A DNA stretch of 64,000 nucleotides from Erpobdella octoculata (lineage: Eukaryota; Annelida; Clitellata; Hirudinida; Erpobdellidae). The stretch spans positions 24,092,515-24,156,514 of the forward strand of contig OZ022238.1 in the NCBI GenBank assembly GCA_963978895.1, in the 5' to 3' direction. The notes under the pieces are model-generated. The model was not told the origin of the DNA and did no database searches. It saw only the letters and a program-made list of their open reading frames with translations. Shown here in pieces: positions 12,240-20,982 of this stretch. How positions within the stretch are numbered: the first letter of the stretch is position 1; each line of letters begins with the position of its first letter. A program made the translations under genes and the position numbers.

Positions 12240-12952
12240 AAACTATTGAGTGATAGAAAACAAAGCTAAAGCTAAGTCAGCTAAGATTGTGACTATGATG
12301 ATGATGTAATTAAATAAAATACTATGAAAACAAATTGAAAATAAATGAAGAAAATTTAATGATTGAATTACTAATCAACAGGATTTGATTGATAAGTGAT
12401 TTGAAATTAATAAAATTAGATGATTATAAAGTGTCTTAGACAATTTAATTGCAGCTTTATCTTTTGACGATGCTGCTCCTCAAATCATAGAACTAGTATT
12501 CAAAGAATGAAGCAATTTGTGATTGATAAAATTTCTGAAGATAATTAAATATTATCATCAATAATTTTTGAATTGAGAAAGAGCATAAATTATAAAGACT
12601 TAGTTCAAAAACTTTTTGCCAGTGAAATAAGTCAGCAATATTTAAATCAAATTAGTTTTAAAAAATGTACAAAAGATTTTATGGTGAGTTGAAACAAAAT
12701 GCTCAAAAGCAACACATGAAGCTTAACACAAAGCTTACACACTAAAAAGGAAGCTGAAACTAACTTTTCAAAAGGCTTACACACTCAGACTAAGCTAAAA
12801 AAACGTAAAAAAAAACAAGAAGCTTATAAAAATGGATAAAAACAGCTTCACACTAAGCTTTACAAATATACAAAACGTTATATGTGAAGCTTAAAATGTG
12901 TACAAAAACTAAAATTATATACGATGAATATACATTCATTTATAAGAAAAGG
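12240..12952 (-). repeat. 3' flank of the small minus-strand gene, shared with 17780-18420
   Basis: Several blocks match the 3' flank of the recombinase locus: 'gagtgatagaaaacaaa', 'taaataaaatactatga', 'gaattgagaaagagca', 'ttagttcaaaaacttt' and 'aaaagcaacacatga'. From about 12700 it carries degenerate copies of an 'aagctta-cac' unit, an eroded form of the 41-bp array at 18437-19045. Both gene-like loci therefore belong to one element or duplicated-locus family. Confidence 0.6.
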
Positions 12953-13524
12953 TTATAGGCATGTAAATGTGCTATAAATGTCATTTATGATATCCTTAAA
13001 CAAAATAGCATTTGACTGTAGAGAATTAATTTCTGCAGCTTCGCTTGAGTTAACCATATTCTTTGCAATTTTCTTTCTTTTAAGATGATTTTGTGTTTTC
13101 TGAAAAAATGAATTAAAGCATTATACACAAAAGCTTACACTTGAACCTCAATTTTTGCTTATTGTTGTAATATTAATGTGTTTTGCATTGAAAAAGATTT
13201 TGCACAAAAATAACTAAACATTTGATGCAGTTGAAAACTTCATAACATTATTTATTTATCAATTGCATTCTGGCCATAAAATATACATGAATCAATAAAC
13301 TTATAGAAAGCCATTATAAATGCTATACTAAAGTGATTTCACCTTGTTATCATGATGATGTACTGTAAATACTTCATTTTCTTCTGATTTTTCATCATCC
13401 TGTTAACATTATCATGAATTATGACTATTGAACATTCAATTGAGTTATTTTAAAGAAAGGTAAGTTCTACCTCACTGTCAGGATTTAAAAATAAGAGATC
13501 TGATTTTTCTGATATGTTGTCATC
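12953..13524 (-). CDS. Small spliced gene, three phase-0 exons (paralogue of the exon-array locus)
   Basis: On the minus strand three short exons fit together without breaking frame. Exon 13524-13471 (18 codons, DDNISEKSDLLFLNPDSE) ends at GAG|GTAGAA. Exon 13399-13343 (19 codons, beginning DDEKSEENEVFTVHH) has acceptor TTAACAG and donor AAG|GTGAAA. Terminal exon 13099-12953 (48 codons, beginning KTQNHLKRKKIAKN, ending FTCL, stop) has acceptor TTTTTTCAG. A further exon may lie upstream near 13925-13790 (FIIHITKLDIDENKSEL and onward). The 5' start was not found. The peptide is acidic then basic and I recognise no domain. Flanking DNA on both sides matches the recombinase locus (about 13150-13310 against 20870-20985), so this may be a non-autonomous relative. 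Splicing is inferred from sequence only. Confidence 0.5.
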
Positions 13525-14798
13525 CTTGATAAAATGAATATCATAAGAATTAAAAAAAAAGTTTTTCTAAAGATAGCTTTTTGCCAAATATATCAAGTAT
13601 CTTGATATCCTTTTTAACTTTTTTCACAATGGGGAAAATGTTAACTCAATATTAATAAAAAAAACCTAATCAATTTTATTAAAAAAAAAGTATTAATGTG
13701 ATATCCAAAAATAGACTACTGACATTTATTCCAAGAATTAAATCATACAAATTAGAATAACAAATCTAAATAATCATACAAGCAAATTTTTCTTCACTTT
13801 TTTCTATTTTCTTCTTTTTGTCTATCATTAAAGAAGCTTCTCTCTTCTTTAGGTTTTTTTGAATAATTTCTTCAGAGAGTTCTGACTTATTTTCATCAAT
13901 ATCCAATTTTGTAATATGAATAATAAACTGAAAAATAAAAAATAGTTAATTCTGTGGTTATAATATATTTCCAATGCAAGATAAGACAAGATAGCTAAGC
14001 CCTGTTAACTATTAACTTAAACCACTAATTGACTATACTACTATACTATACTTTATACTAATACTATTTACTAGTATACACAAAAATAATTGATGCAATA
14101 AAACAAATTGAAAATTAACTAATAATAAATTATATTTGATTGAATTTTTAAAACACTGACGAATCAATTCATTGAATAATAACGCCGAACCCTTAAAGTT
14201 ATAACTATTACCCAGCCGGCAGCCGGGGCAATAAGCGGTAAAAGTGCTGTTGTCCCGTCGGTTTTGCCAAAACGATTTATTCCTCTATTAATTAATAAAG
14301 ATGTTTATATTTTCTAAAGGTCTTAAACATATGTTTTGATTTTTTTTATAGATGTACATATATTCTAATGATTTTGTAATTTACTTTGATTTTTGTCAGT
14401 AGGTATTTTCTAAAGGTTTTTGGCAAATGTTTTGATTTTTATATAGATGTACATATATTCTAAAGATTTTTCACTTTGCTTTGATTTTTTCAAGTAGACA
14501 TACGGGACTGCCGCCGGCACAGTAACAATTTTAACGATTGCAACCTGGACGAACCGCCGAGGCATTAGCTGGTACCGAACGTAATCACCAGATATCGTTC
14601 CCGATGTTTTTTTAAACATGTTGAAAAAGCCCCTTCAACCTGCTGGGGACCCACTTAAAAAAATAGAATATTTCACAATGTTGAATTTGCCAGTTATTTG
14701 ACGATAGAAATAATATGTGATGAAAGTGAATATTTATTTTCTATTGAGATAAATAAATCATATAATTTGTTTTTAAAATTATTTGTATTGCTGCCGCG

Positions 14799-14935
14799 CA
14801 CTGTAAATAGCCTTTTGTGCTATAATATAGTGCGCTCACTGTTAATAACGAATGCCTATTAGCAGTACTTAACCGCTCACTGTCAATAGCCAATCGCGTT
14901 ATTTTACAGTGCGCGCACTGTCAATAGATTCTACG
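14799..14935. repeat. Four spaced copies of a 'gcactgtcaatag' motif
   Basis: The motif cgc(t/g)cactgt(c/a/t)aata(g/a) occurs at about 14799, 14831, 14873 and 14914, spaced 32-42 bp apart in the same direction. It looks like a short degenerate tandem array. The surrounding 13.9-15.5 kb shows no gene. Confidence 0.5.
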
Positions 14936-15457
14936 TTTTTTAAATCACAGCTATTTATAACAATAAAACTTAAACAAAAATTACTCTATTGAACAACTGA
15001 CCTTATAAAGTTTTCGAAACTTCAGCATCAAAACAAATCTACTTCGTTTAACAACCGAGAAAAACGCTATAATATGGCGAAATGCGCGGCCGAATGACTA
15101 GCCGAAAAGCATTATCGTTAATGATTTCGGTTGATTATTTCAAAAAATTGCTGTTTCAAGCAGTAATTTGATTAATTAATCGATTAGGTTTTATAAATTT
15201 ATTAACATTAAAAGAATAATTTATTTTACATTTACTATATCAAGTAAATATACAACTTGTAATAAAAAGAGTTTTAAAATCCACTGAATTGTTTACGAAG
15301 CCTAAAATCCAACGGTTCCTAAAATCCGATTTCGGTTCCTTAAATCCACTAAAACGGTGCAACAAGTCCATATAAATATAAACAAAAAATTTACAGAACT
15401 GGACTTCTTGAACCGCTACGGTTCGTAAAGTCCATTTTCGCGGTTTGGCAAATCCAC

Positions 15458-15462
<5 letters not shown>

Positions 15463-15534
<72 letters not shown>
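15463..15534. repeat. (TTA)n microsatellite
   Basis: About 24 tandem TTA/ATT triplets. The flanking text around 15290-15450 repeats a short 'aaatccactaaaacgg / ttcctaaaatcc' theme. Confidence 0.97.
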
Positions 15535-15536
<2 letters not shown>

Positions 15537-16019
15537 ATCCTACTCGGATTACAGATTGCCATTAGACGACGTAGTAGTTCTGAGTGCGGAGAGTTTAATT
15601 AAAATGCGGTTTTCACTTTAATATGTTCAGATAGACAAACATAAAAGAATTGATCGAAAAAAAAAATTTTTGAAAGTCAAAATTTTGAATTTTCAGCTTT
15701 TGAAAAATTTGCGCGATTTTACATTTTTCGAATAATAAGCCGAATTAAAAGCGTTAAAGAGCTGAAATTTTCAGTAACCACTTAAAAAAACGTATTATTT
15801 ACTATTATTCTAAGTAAATTTAATTATTTTAATTATATTTTGAGTTTCGTAAAAAAAGGCACTTAGACCACTATAATGAAGCATCTGACACAAAGCTCGA
15901 ATATGAGTTCTCGATACACTCAAGTTTTTTAATTTACTTTTCTCGAATATCTTTTCAACCGCTTGATAGTTTCTTACCAAATTTCATACAATAAACATAT
16001 TGCTACTATTTAAAATAAA

Positions 16020-16900
16020 TCTGAATTTAAAACTTTGTAGCTCAACGATTAATGCCAAAATAAAGATATTTCATAAACGGTTAGGTCTATATTAGCTTCG
16101 TTTCGTAGGTTTTTCACGAATTACGCCCAAACCGCTTGAAATATTTCATCCAAACTTTACATGTTAAAACCTTAACTAATTCGTAAAAAAAAGCCAAAAA
16201 TTTGAGTTTTGAAGGTCAACGTTTACAGCCATGGTAAAGATATTTAAGTAATGGTTAGCACTCGTGCAATTTTTTGGCTCGATTTTTCGCCAATAAAATT
16301 TTAACCAATTAATATTTCTCAACCAAATTTGAGGCAGTAATAGAAAGGGTAATTTAAGACAGTTATCTGTAACTGTAGTTTTATAGGTCATCCATTAACT
16401 GTTTAATTGATAAAAAGACTTTTATTCCGTACAGTGAATATCTTTTTTACCAATTGAAGATTTTTAACCATACTTGATATTCGAAAAATGATAGTAATTT
16501 TTAATACGTTTCTTTAGATTATTAAATTTTAACGTTGTAGCTAAACGTTTAATGTTAAATTTAAGCTACAGTATATTTTGTAAAGTGTACGGTTTCAATG
16601 AAGCTTTCGGTCCTTTGTTTTAAGTAAATAAGTTTTAAACAAAAGCGAATTTTTTAACCAAACTTCATAGGATGAAACTTTAGATAATTTTGGACAATTA
16701 TCTGAATTTATTGTTTTGTAGCTCAACATTTAACAATATAGGGAATTAAAATGTTAACAAAGGTGATTTCATTGCTTTGCTTCAATAATTTTTAAACTAA
16801 TTAAAAGTTAGTGACCAAATTTTATATTTTTTCAACCTAGCTTTTTCTGAATGAGTATTTAAAGTTTTAACTTTATAATTGCACGACTAGTGCTAAATAA
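16020..16900. repeat. Degenerate long-period repeats, no gene
   Basis: The phrase 'ttgtagctcaacgattaatg' recurs in altered form near 16036, 16206, 16534, 16716 and 16872, spaced roughly 160-330 bp apart. Each copy is followed by text on the theme 'aaccgcttgaaatatttca...caaactt'. This resembles the 157-bp internal repeats of the Helitron at 33070-34984, but no Helitron ends were found. The region 16900-17440 is AT-rich without supported features. Confidence 0.4.
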
Positions 16901-17439
16901 AAACCTTTTCATTTAAGGTATAATTAATAAATTTTGACAAAAAAAGTTTTTTTTTAGAGAGTTAAGCTATCCATCAAATTAAACTGTTTGTACTTAAAAT
17001 GATAGATCAATTTTATCTATTTAAAGAGATATTAGAAGAAACTCCTGTAAACAATTTTTTTGAAAATTTAAAAATTGTAGCGCGCAAATATCTCACATTT
17101 TAAGAATTATGATGGTTTCCAATAAAATTATGAAAATTAAAAATTAATTAAGATTTCAGAGATACACCCTTCTGTCTATTTATAAACTTTATGGTAATAA
17201 TGTCGATTTTTGGCTTCTGATTCGTTATAAAATATCACGTGCTTATATACGTATAATAAGTCAATAGTTGTTTGCGATATAATATATTTAAATATATTTT
17301 TATCGGAACAATTGTTCCGTTAAACTTTAAACCACACTTAAAAGAGTTTTTTAACAAGTTTTAAAGTAAAATTTAAAGAGCAAGTTGTTTTATTGAATTC
17401 AATAACATTTTGGTGTATCAACCCCCCCAGGACCCAGGT

Positions 17440-17580
17440 ACCTGGAAAGATGAGACATGGACTACTAGTCAACTAGACTAGTGACTACTTTGAAAAACTT
17501 GAAAAAGACATACATAAGGACCTAGTGAACTAGTGACCTAATTTATAGTAGTCTAGTCTAGTGTAGTCCTAAGGACATAA
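17440..17580. repeat. CTAGT-rich imperfect palindrome
   Basis: The left arm 'ggactactagtcaactagac' and the right arm 'agtctagtctagtgtagtcc' are imperfect inverted complements about 75 bp apart, both dense in CTAGT. A perfect 12-bp palindrome CCAGGTACCTGG lies just before. It may be a small fold-back element. No duplication of target was seen. Confidence 0.45.
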
Positions 17581-17779
17581 AAGTAAGACTTACATCTTTT
17601 ATTTAAAAGCATTTGTGTTTTGTTCACCATTGGTCCAAAATGAGATCTTAATAAAGAAAGTTGATGAAAAGGTGAGAGATTATAAGACAAGAACACTTAA
17701 GATTGTTTGTGTCGAGGATGTCACGGTATATTATGGTGATAAATAATTTATAACTTAATTTAATGATTGTTACTGGTGA

Positions 17780-18420
17780 TTGAAAATGATGAAACTACTT
17801 AGACTTAGTAACTGATATGATGAATGAGTGATAGAAGACAAACTAAGATTAACTTAATATGATAAGGGAAATAAATAAAATACTATGATTTAAAATAATT
17901 TAGATTTATTGTAAATTAAAATAATTAGATGATAATGTGTCTTAGACAATTGAATCACAGCACTTTGTGATTGATAACATTTTTGATGAGAATTTAAAGT
18001 TATCTTTAGTGGTTCTGGAATTGAGAAAGAGCAGGTATTATAAGAATTAGTTCAAAAACTTTGTGACAGTTTTATAGTATATTTGCTGAAGTGAAAAAAT
18101 TGATATTTTACATTACCATCTTTTGATTTTTTTTCTTATACTTTTCCCATAATTTTGACAGCATCTTATTCTCACCCGAGTTTCTAGCTTTGAATTTAAC
18201 CTATGTGCCACAATTTTCAACTTTTCACAATCTTGCACATACCAGGGAAATAAGTCAAACAATATTGAAATTAAATTATTTCAAAAATGTAAAAACTAAC
18301 AGTATGTTGAAACAAAATCTACAAAAGCAACACATGACGCTAAAAAAGGTTTACATGCAAAACTTGAACAAGATGAAAGAAAAAGTAATTTATATGCAAT
18401 AAAAAAATTAAACAACATAA
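17780..18420 (-). repeat. 3' flank of the recombinase locus, shared with 12240-12720
   Basis: See the matching region at 12240. The shared blocks occur in the same order and orientation relative to the minus-strand genes. The small plus-strand frame at 18190-18402 in it is not supported as a gene. Confidence 0.6.
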
Positions 18421-18436
18421 AAAATGTACACAAAGC

Positions 18437-19045
18437 TTACACGGGAAGCTGAAAGAAAATGAAATGTACAAAAACAATAACACGGGAAGCTGAAAGAAAA
18501 TAAAATGTACAAAATCGCTTACACGGGAAGCTGAAAGAAATTGAAATGTACAAAATCGCTTACACGGGAAGCTGAAAAAAATTGAAATTTACAAAAGCGC
18601 CTACACTGGAAGCTGAAGGAAAATAAAATGTACAAAATCGCTTACACGGGAAGCTGAAAAAAATTAAAATGTACAAAAAGCTTACACGGGAAGCTGAAGG
18701 AAAATGAAATGTACAAAACGATTACACGGAAAGCTGAAAGAAAATGAAATGTACAAAATCGCTTACACGGGAAGCTGAAAGAAAATAAAATGTACAAAAT
18801 CGCTTACACGGGAAGCTGAAAAAATTGAAATTTACAAAAGCGCCTACACTGGAAGCTGAAGGAAAATAAAATGTACAAAATCGCCTACACTGGAAGCTGA
18901 AGGAAAATAAAATGTACAAAATCGCTTACACGGGAAGCTGAAAGAAAATAAAATGTACAAAATCGCTTACACGGGAAGCTGAAAGAAAATAAAATGTACA
19001 AAATCGCTTACACGGGAAGCTGAAAGAAAAAACTGTACAAAAGCG
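18437..19045 (-). repeat. 41-bp tandem array in the 3' region of the recombinase gene
   Basis: About 15 copies of a 41-42-bp unit on the theme 'cgggaagctgaaagaaaata' plus 'aaatgtacaaaatcgcttaca'. The array begins just after the recombinase stop codon. Read on the minus strand, every unit contains a pyrimidine tract ending TTTCTTTCAG and, about 8 nt later, GTAAGC, that is, a splice-acceptor-like and a donor-like sequence. It may be 3' UTR or an element terminal array. Confidence 0.85.
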
Positions 19046-19048
19046 GTC

Positions 19049-20800
19049 TTAAAAAAAACTTTTTATTTTTGCTAGGATAGCATAATTTAACTTATCAATA
19101 TCCTTTTTAATTTTAACATTTATACATCTTTTAATAATTAACTCTTGATAAAAGTCTTGATTGTTACTTAAAATATCGCGAAGTTGTTCCAGTGTAGGCG
19201 CTTTTTTATTTACAATATAGTATTTGAAAAGGGATTTTATACTGTTGCCATGTTCATACTCCCACCGTACCCTCTGGCTGGAGAGTTTGTCTGCAGGCTG
19301 GTCTGGAGGGATATCAGAAGAAGCAGCTAAAGTTTCATGGAAGGGTTCAGTTATTGTGCTAGTTGATGCAGATGTTTTTTTATTATATGCATATCTAGCT
19401 TCCTCCAAGAACAAATTGGCAGCCCCCTTTTTAGACTGAACAGAATAATGTATTTCAGCAGTTTTGCTTGAGTGCTGCATGTGTTTCGCTGCCATGTATC
19501 GGCTGTTGGGATTGTTTGCAGCAATTTCAGAGGCCATGAATCTTCTTATGGTATTACAAGAAACATCATGAGGAAAACCGAGGGAGTTATAGCACTTTGT
19601 CAGGATTATTCTAATGAGTGATGATGTAATTTGTTTGCCTGAGGATGTGATGAATATGTATGTTGTGTCTATGTTAATATTTTTTAAATGCTTGTTTCTT
19701 ATTTTTAAATAATAATTGAATAAGTTAAAAAGTTGGGGTTCGAAAATTATGGTTGCGCCTCCGTAAACTCCCGCAGTTTTGTGTTTATCAATTAAAAATG
19801 TTGCACAATCTGAATCATCATTTATATCAACAAGATGTTCTAGGGTGAAGTTTGTGAGAACGCACGGGCGTGGAGCGTTACAAGCGGTTAATGAGATAAT
19901 AAAGTGATTTCGTAAACTAAGCATAATATTATTTAAAGTATCTTTATCATAACTGTTAATTAAACTATTGGGAAATGTTTTATAGAGTTGTAAGATATCA
20001 TGACTTTTCGTGTATGCAGGATAAAATTTAGTGGTGAGTCTGTCTCTATATCTACGACCCTCTAACTCTGCACGATGACGGGAACCCTCCTTGTGGACCG
20101 TCTTTATCCAGTTAGGTATTACATGAATCCAATTAGAAAAATTTAATTCATTACTTATTTCGGGGTGTTTATACAATATATACTTTACAAATTGTCGAAA
20201 GGAATACAGATAGGTTGCTATCGATGAAGGTTTAACTTGTCGGACTCCTCGACCATTTACTATAACTAATTTACATTTAAGAAACAAAGGATTAAAATAC
20301 TTCTCTTCTACATTTTCAATATTTAATTTATCTAAAGACGATCCACAAGCGTCAACTATTGTTTTACAGTGTTTAACTATTCTATGGGAACCAAGTTTGT
20401 TGCCCCCCCCCGCCGATGCCAAATAGTTAGAAAAATTAAAAAACATTTTTTTATCTATAATTAATTTTTTGCTAGGGCCAGTTATTTTTAAAACATTGTC
20501 ATGATTAGGGTGCAGAGTTAGAGGGTTGCATGCATTTATTTCAGTTACATCCGGATTATTGTAAATAGTTTCGGGATGAAAAAGTTTAACGTGCATGTCC
20601 ATTCTTATAACATTTACATTACAAAATTTACACGTTTTCCTATCCTTTTTAATACCAGTCTTCCGTCTTTTATAGTCGGCTGCGGAAGTTACCAGAGCAA
20701 TAGGATTTTCTATATTGTGTTTCTTGCTGCGCAAGTGAGGAGGCAACTTGGAAACAAATTTGTGGCACAGCGGACACTCAAATTTTTTTCGTTGTTTTAC
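19049..20800 (-). CDS. Tyrosine recombinase with two C2H2-like fingers (Crypton-like)
   Basis: This is an uninterrupted 583-codon exon on the minus strand. It starts after a good acceptor (ATTTTTACAG at 20801-20810), not at an ATG. The first codons give a finger FECPLCHKFV...HLRSKKH (about residues 7-28) and a second CKFCNVNVIRMDMHVKLFH (about 57-75). The C-terminal half fits a tyrosine recombinase: first catalytic Arg in NAPRPCVL, then HKTAG, then TIRRFMASEIA holding the second Arg, then MQHSSKTAEIHYS with His and the nucleophilic Tyr. The His normally in the H-x-x-R box appears to be Asn (CNTIR). Such enzymes cut and rejoin DNA through a 3'-phosphotyrosine. Without reverse transcriptase, a Crypton element or a gene domesticated from one is likeliest. 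The upstream acceptor in phase 0 implies at least one 5' exon. The array gene immediately upstream could supply it. Confidence 0.85.
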   Translation of the reverse strand, partial: VKQRKKFECPLCHKFVSKLPPHLRSKKHNIENPIALVTSAADYKRRKTGIKKDRKTCKFCNVNVIRMDMHVKLFHPETIYNNPDVTEINACNPLTLHPNHDNVLKITGPSKKLIIDKKMFFNFSNYLASAGGGNKLGSHRIVKHCKTIVDACGSSLDKLNIENVEEKYFNPLFLKCKLVIVNGRGVRQVKPSSIATYLYSFRQFVKYILYKHPEISNELNFSNWIHVIPNWIKTVHKEGSRHRAELEGRRYRDRLTTKFYPAYTKSHDILQLYKTFPNSLINSYDKDTLNNIMLSLRNHFIISLTACNAPRPCVLTNFTLEHLVDINDDSDCATFLIDKHKTAGVYGGATIIFEPQLFNLFNYYLKIRNKHLKNINIDTTYIFITSSGKQITSSLIRIILTKCYNSLGFPHDVSCNTIRRFMASEIAANNPNSRYMAAKHMQHSSKTAEIHYSVQSKKGAANLFLEEARYAYNKKTSASTSTITEPFHETLAASSDIPPDQPADKLSSQRVRWEYEHGNSIKSLFKYYIVNKKAPTLEQLRDILSNNQDFYQELIIKRCINVKIKKDIDKLNYAILAKIKSFF

Positions 20801-20941
20801 CTGTAAAAATAATTATGATTGATGAGAGTCTATATATTATGTTTGTCACAGGTAAATATTCAGTTTTGGCTTATTGTAATATTGGTGGTTTTGCCATATA
20901 TAATAAATTTTGATGCAGTTGACAACTTCTTTATAACAATT

Positions 20942-20947
20942 TTTATT
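20942..20947 (-). terminator. Poly(A) signal AATAAA of the short array transcript
   Basis: AATAAA on the minus strand, 36 bp after the TAA at 20983-20985. If the terminal exon is instead spliced at 20991, this site would be an intronic polyadenylation signal and would decide between short and long products. Confidence 0.55.
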
Positions 20948-20982
20948 AATTGCAGTCTAGCCATAAAACATACAAAAATAAA

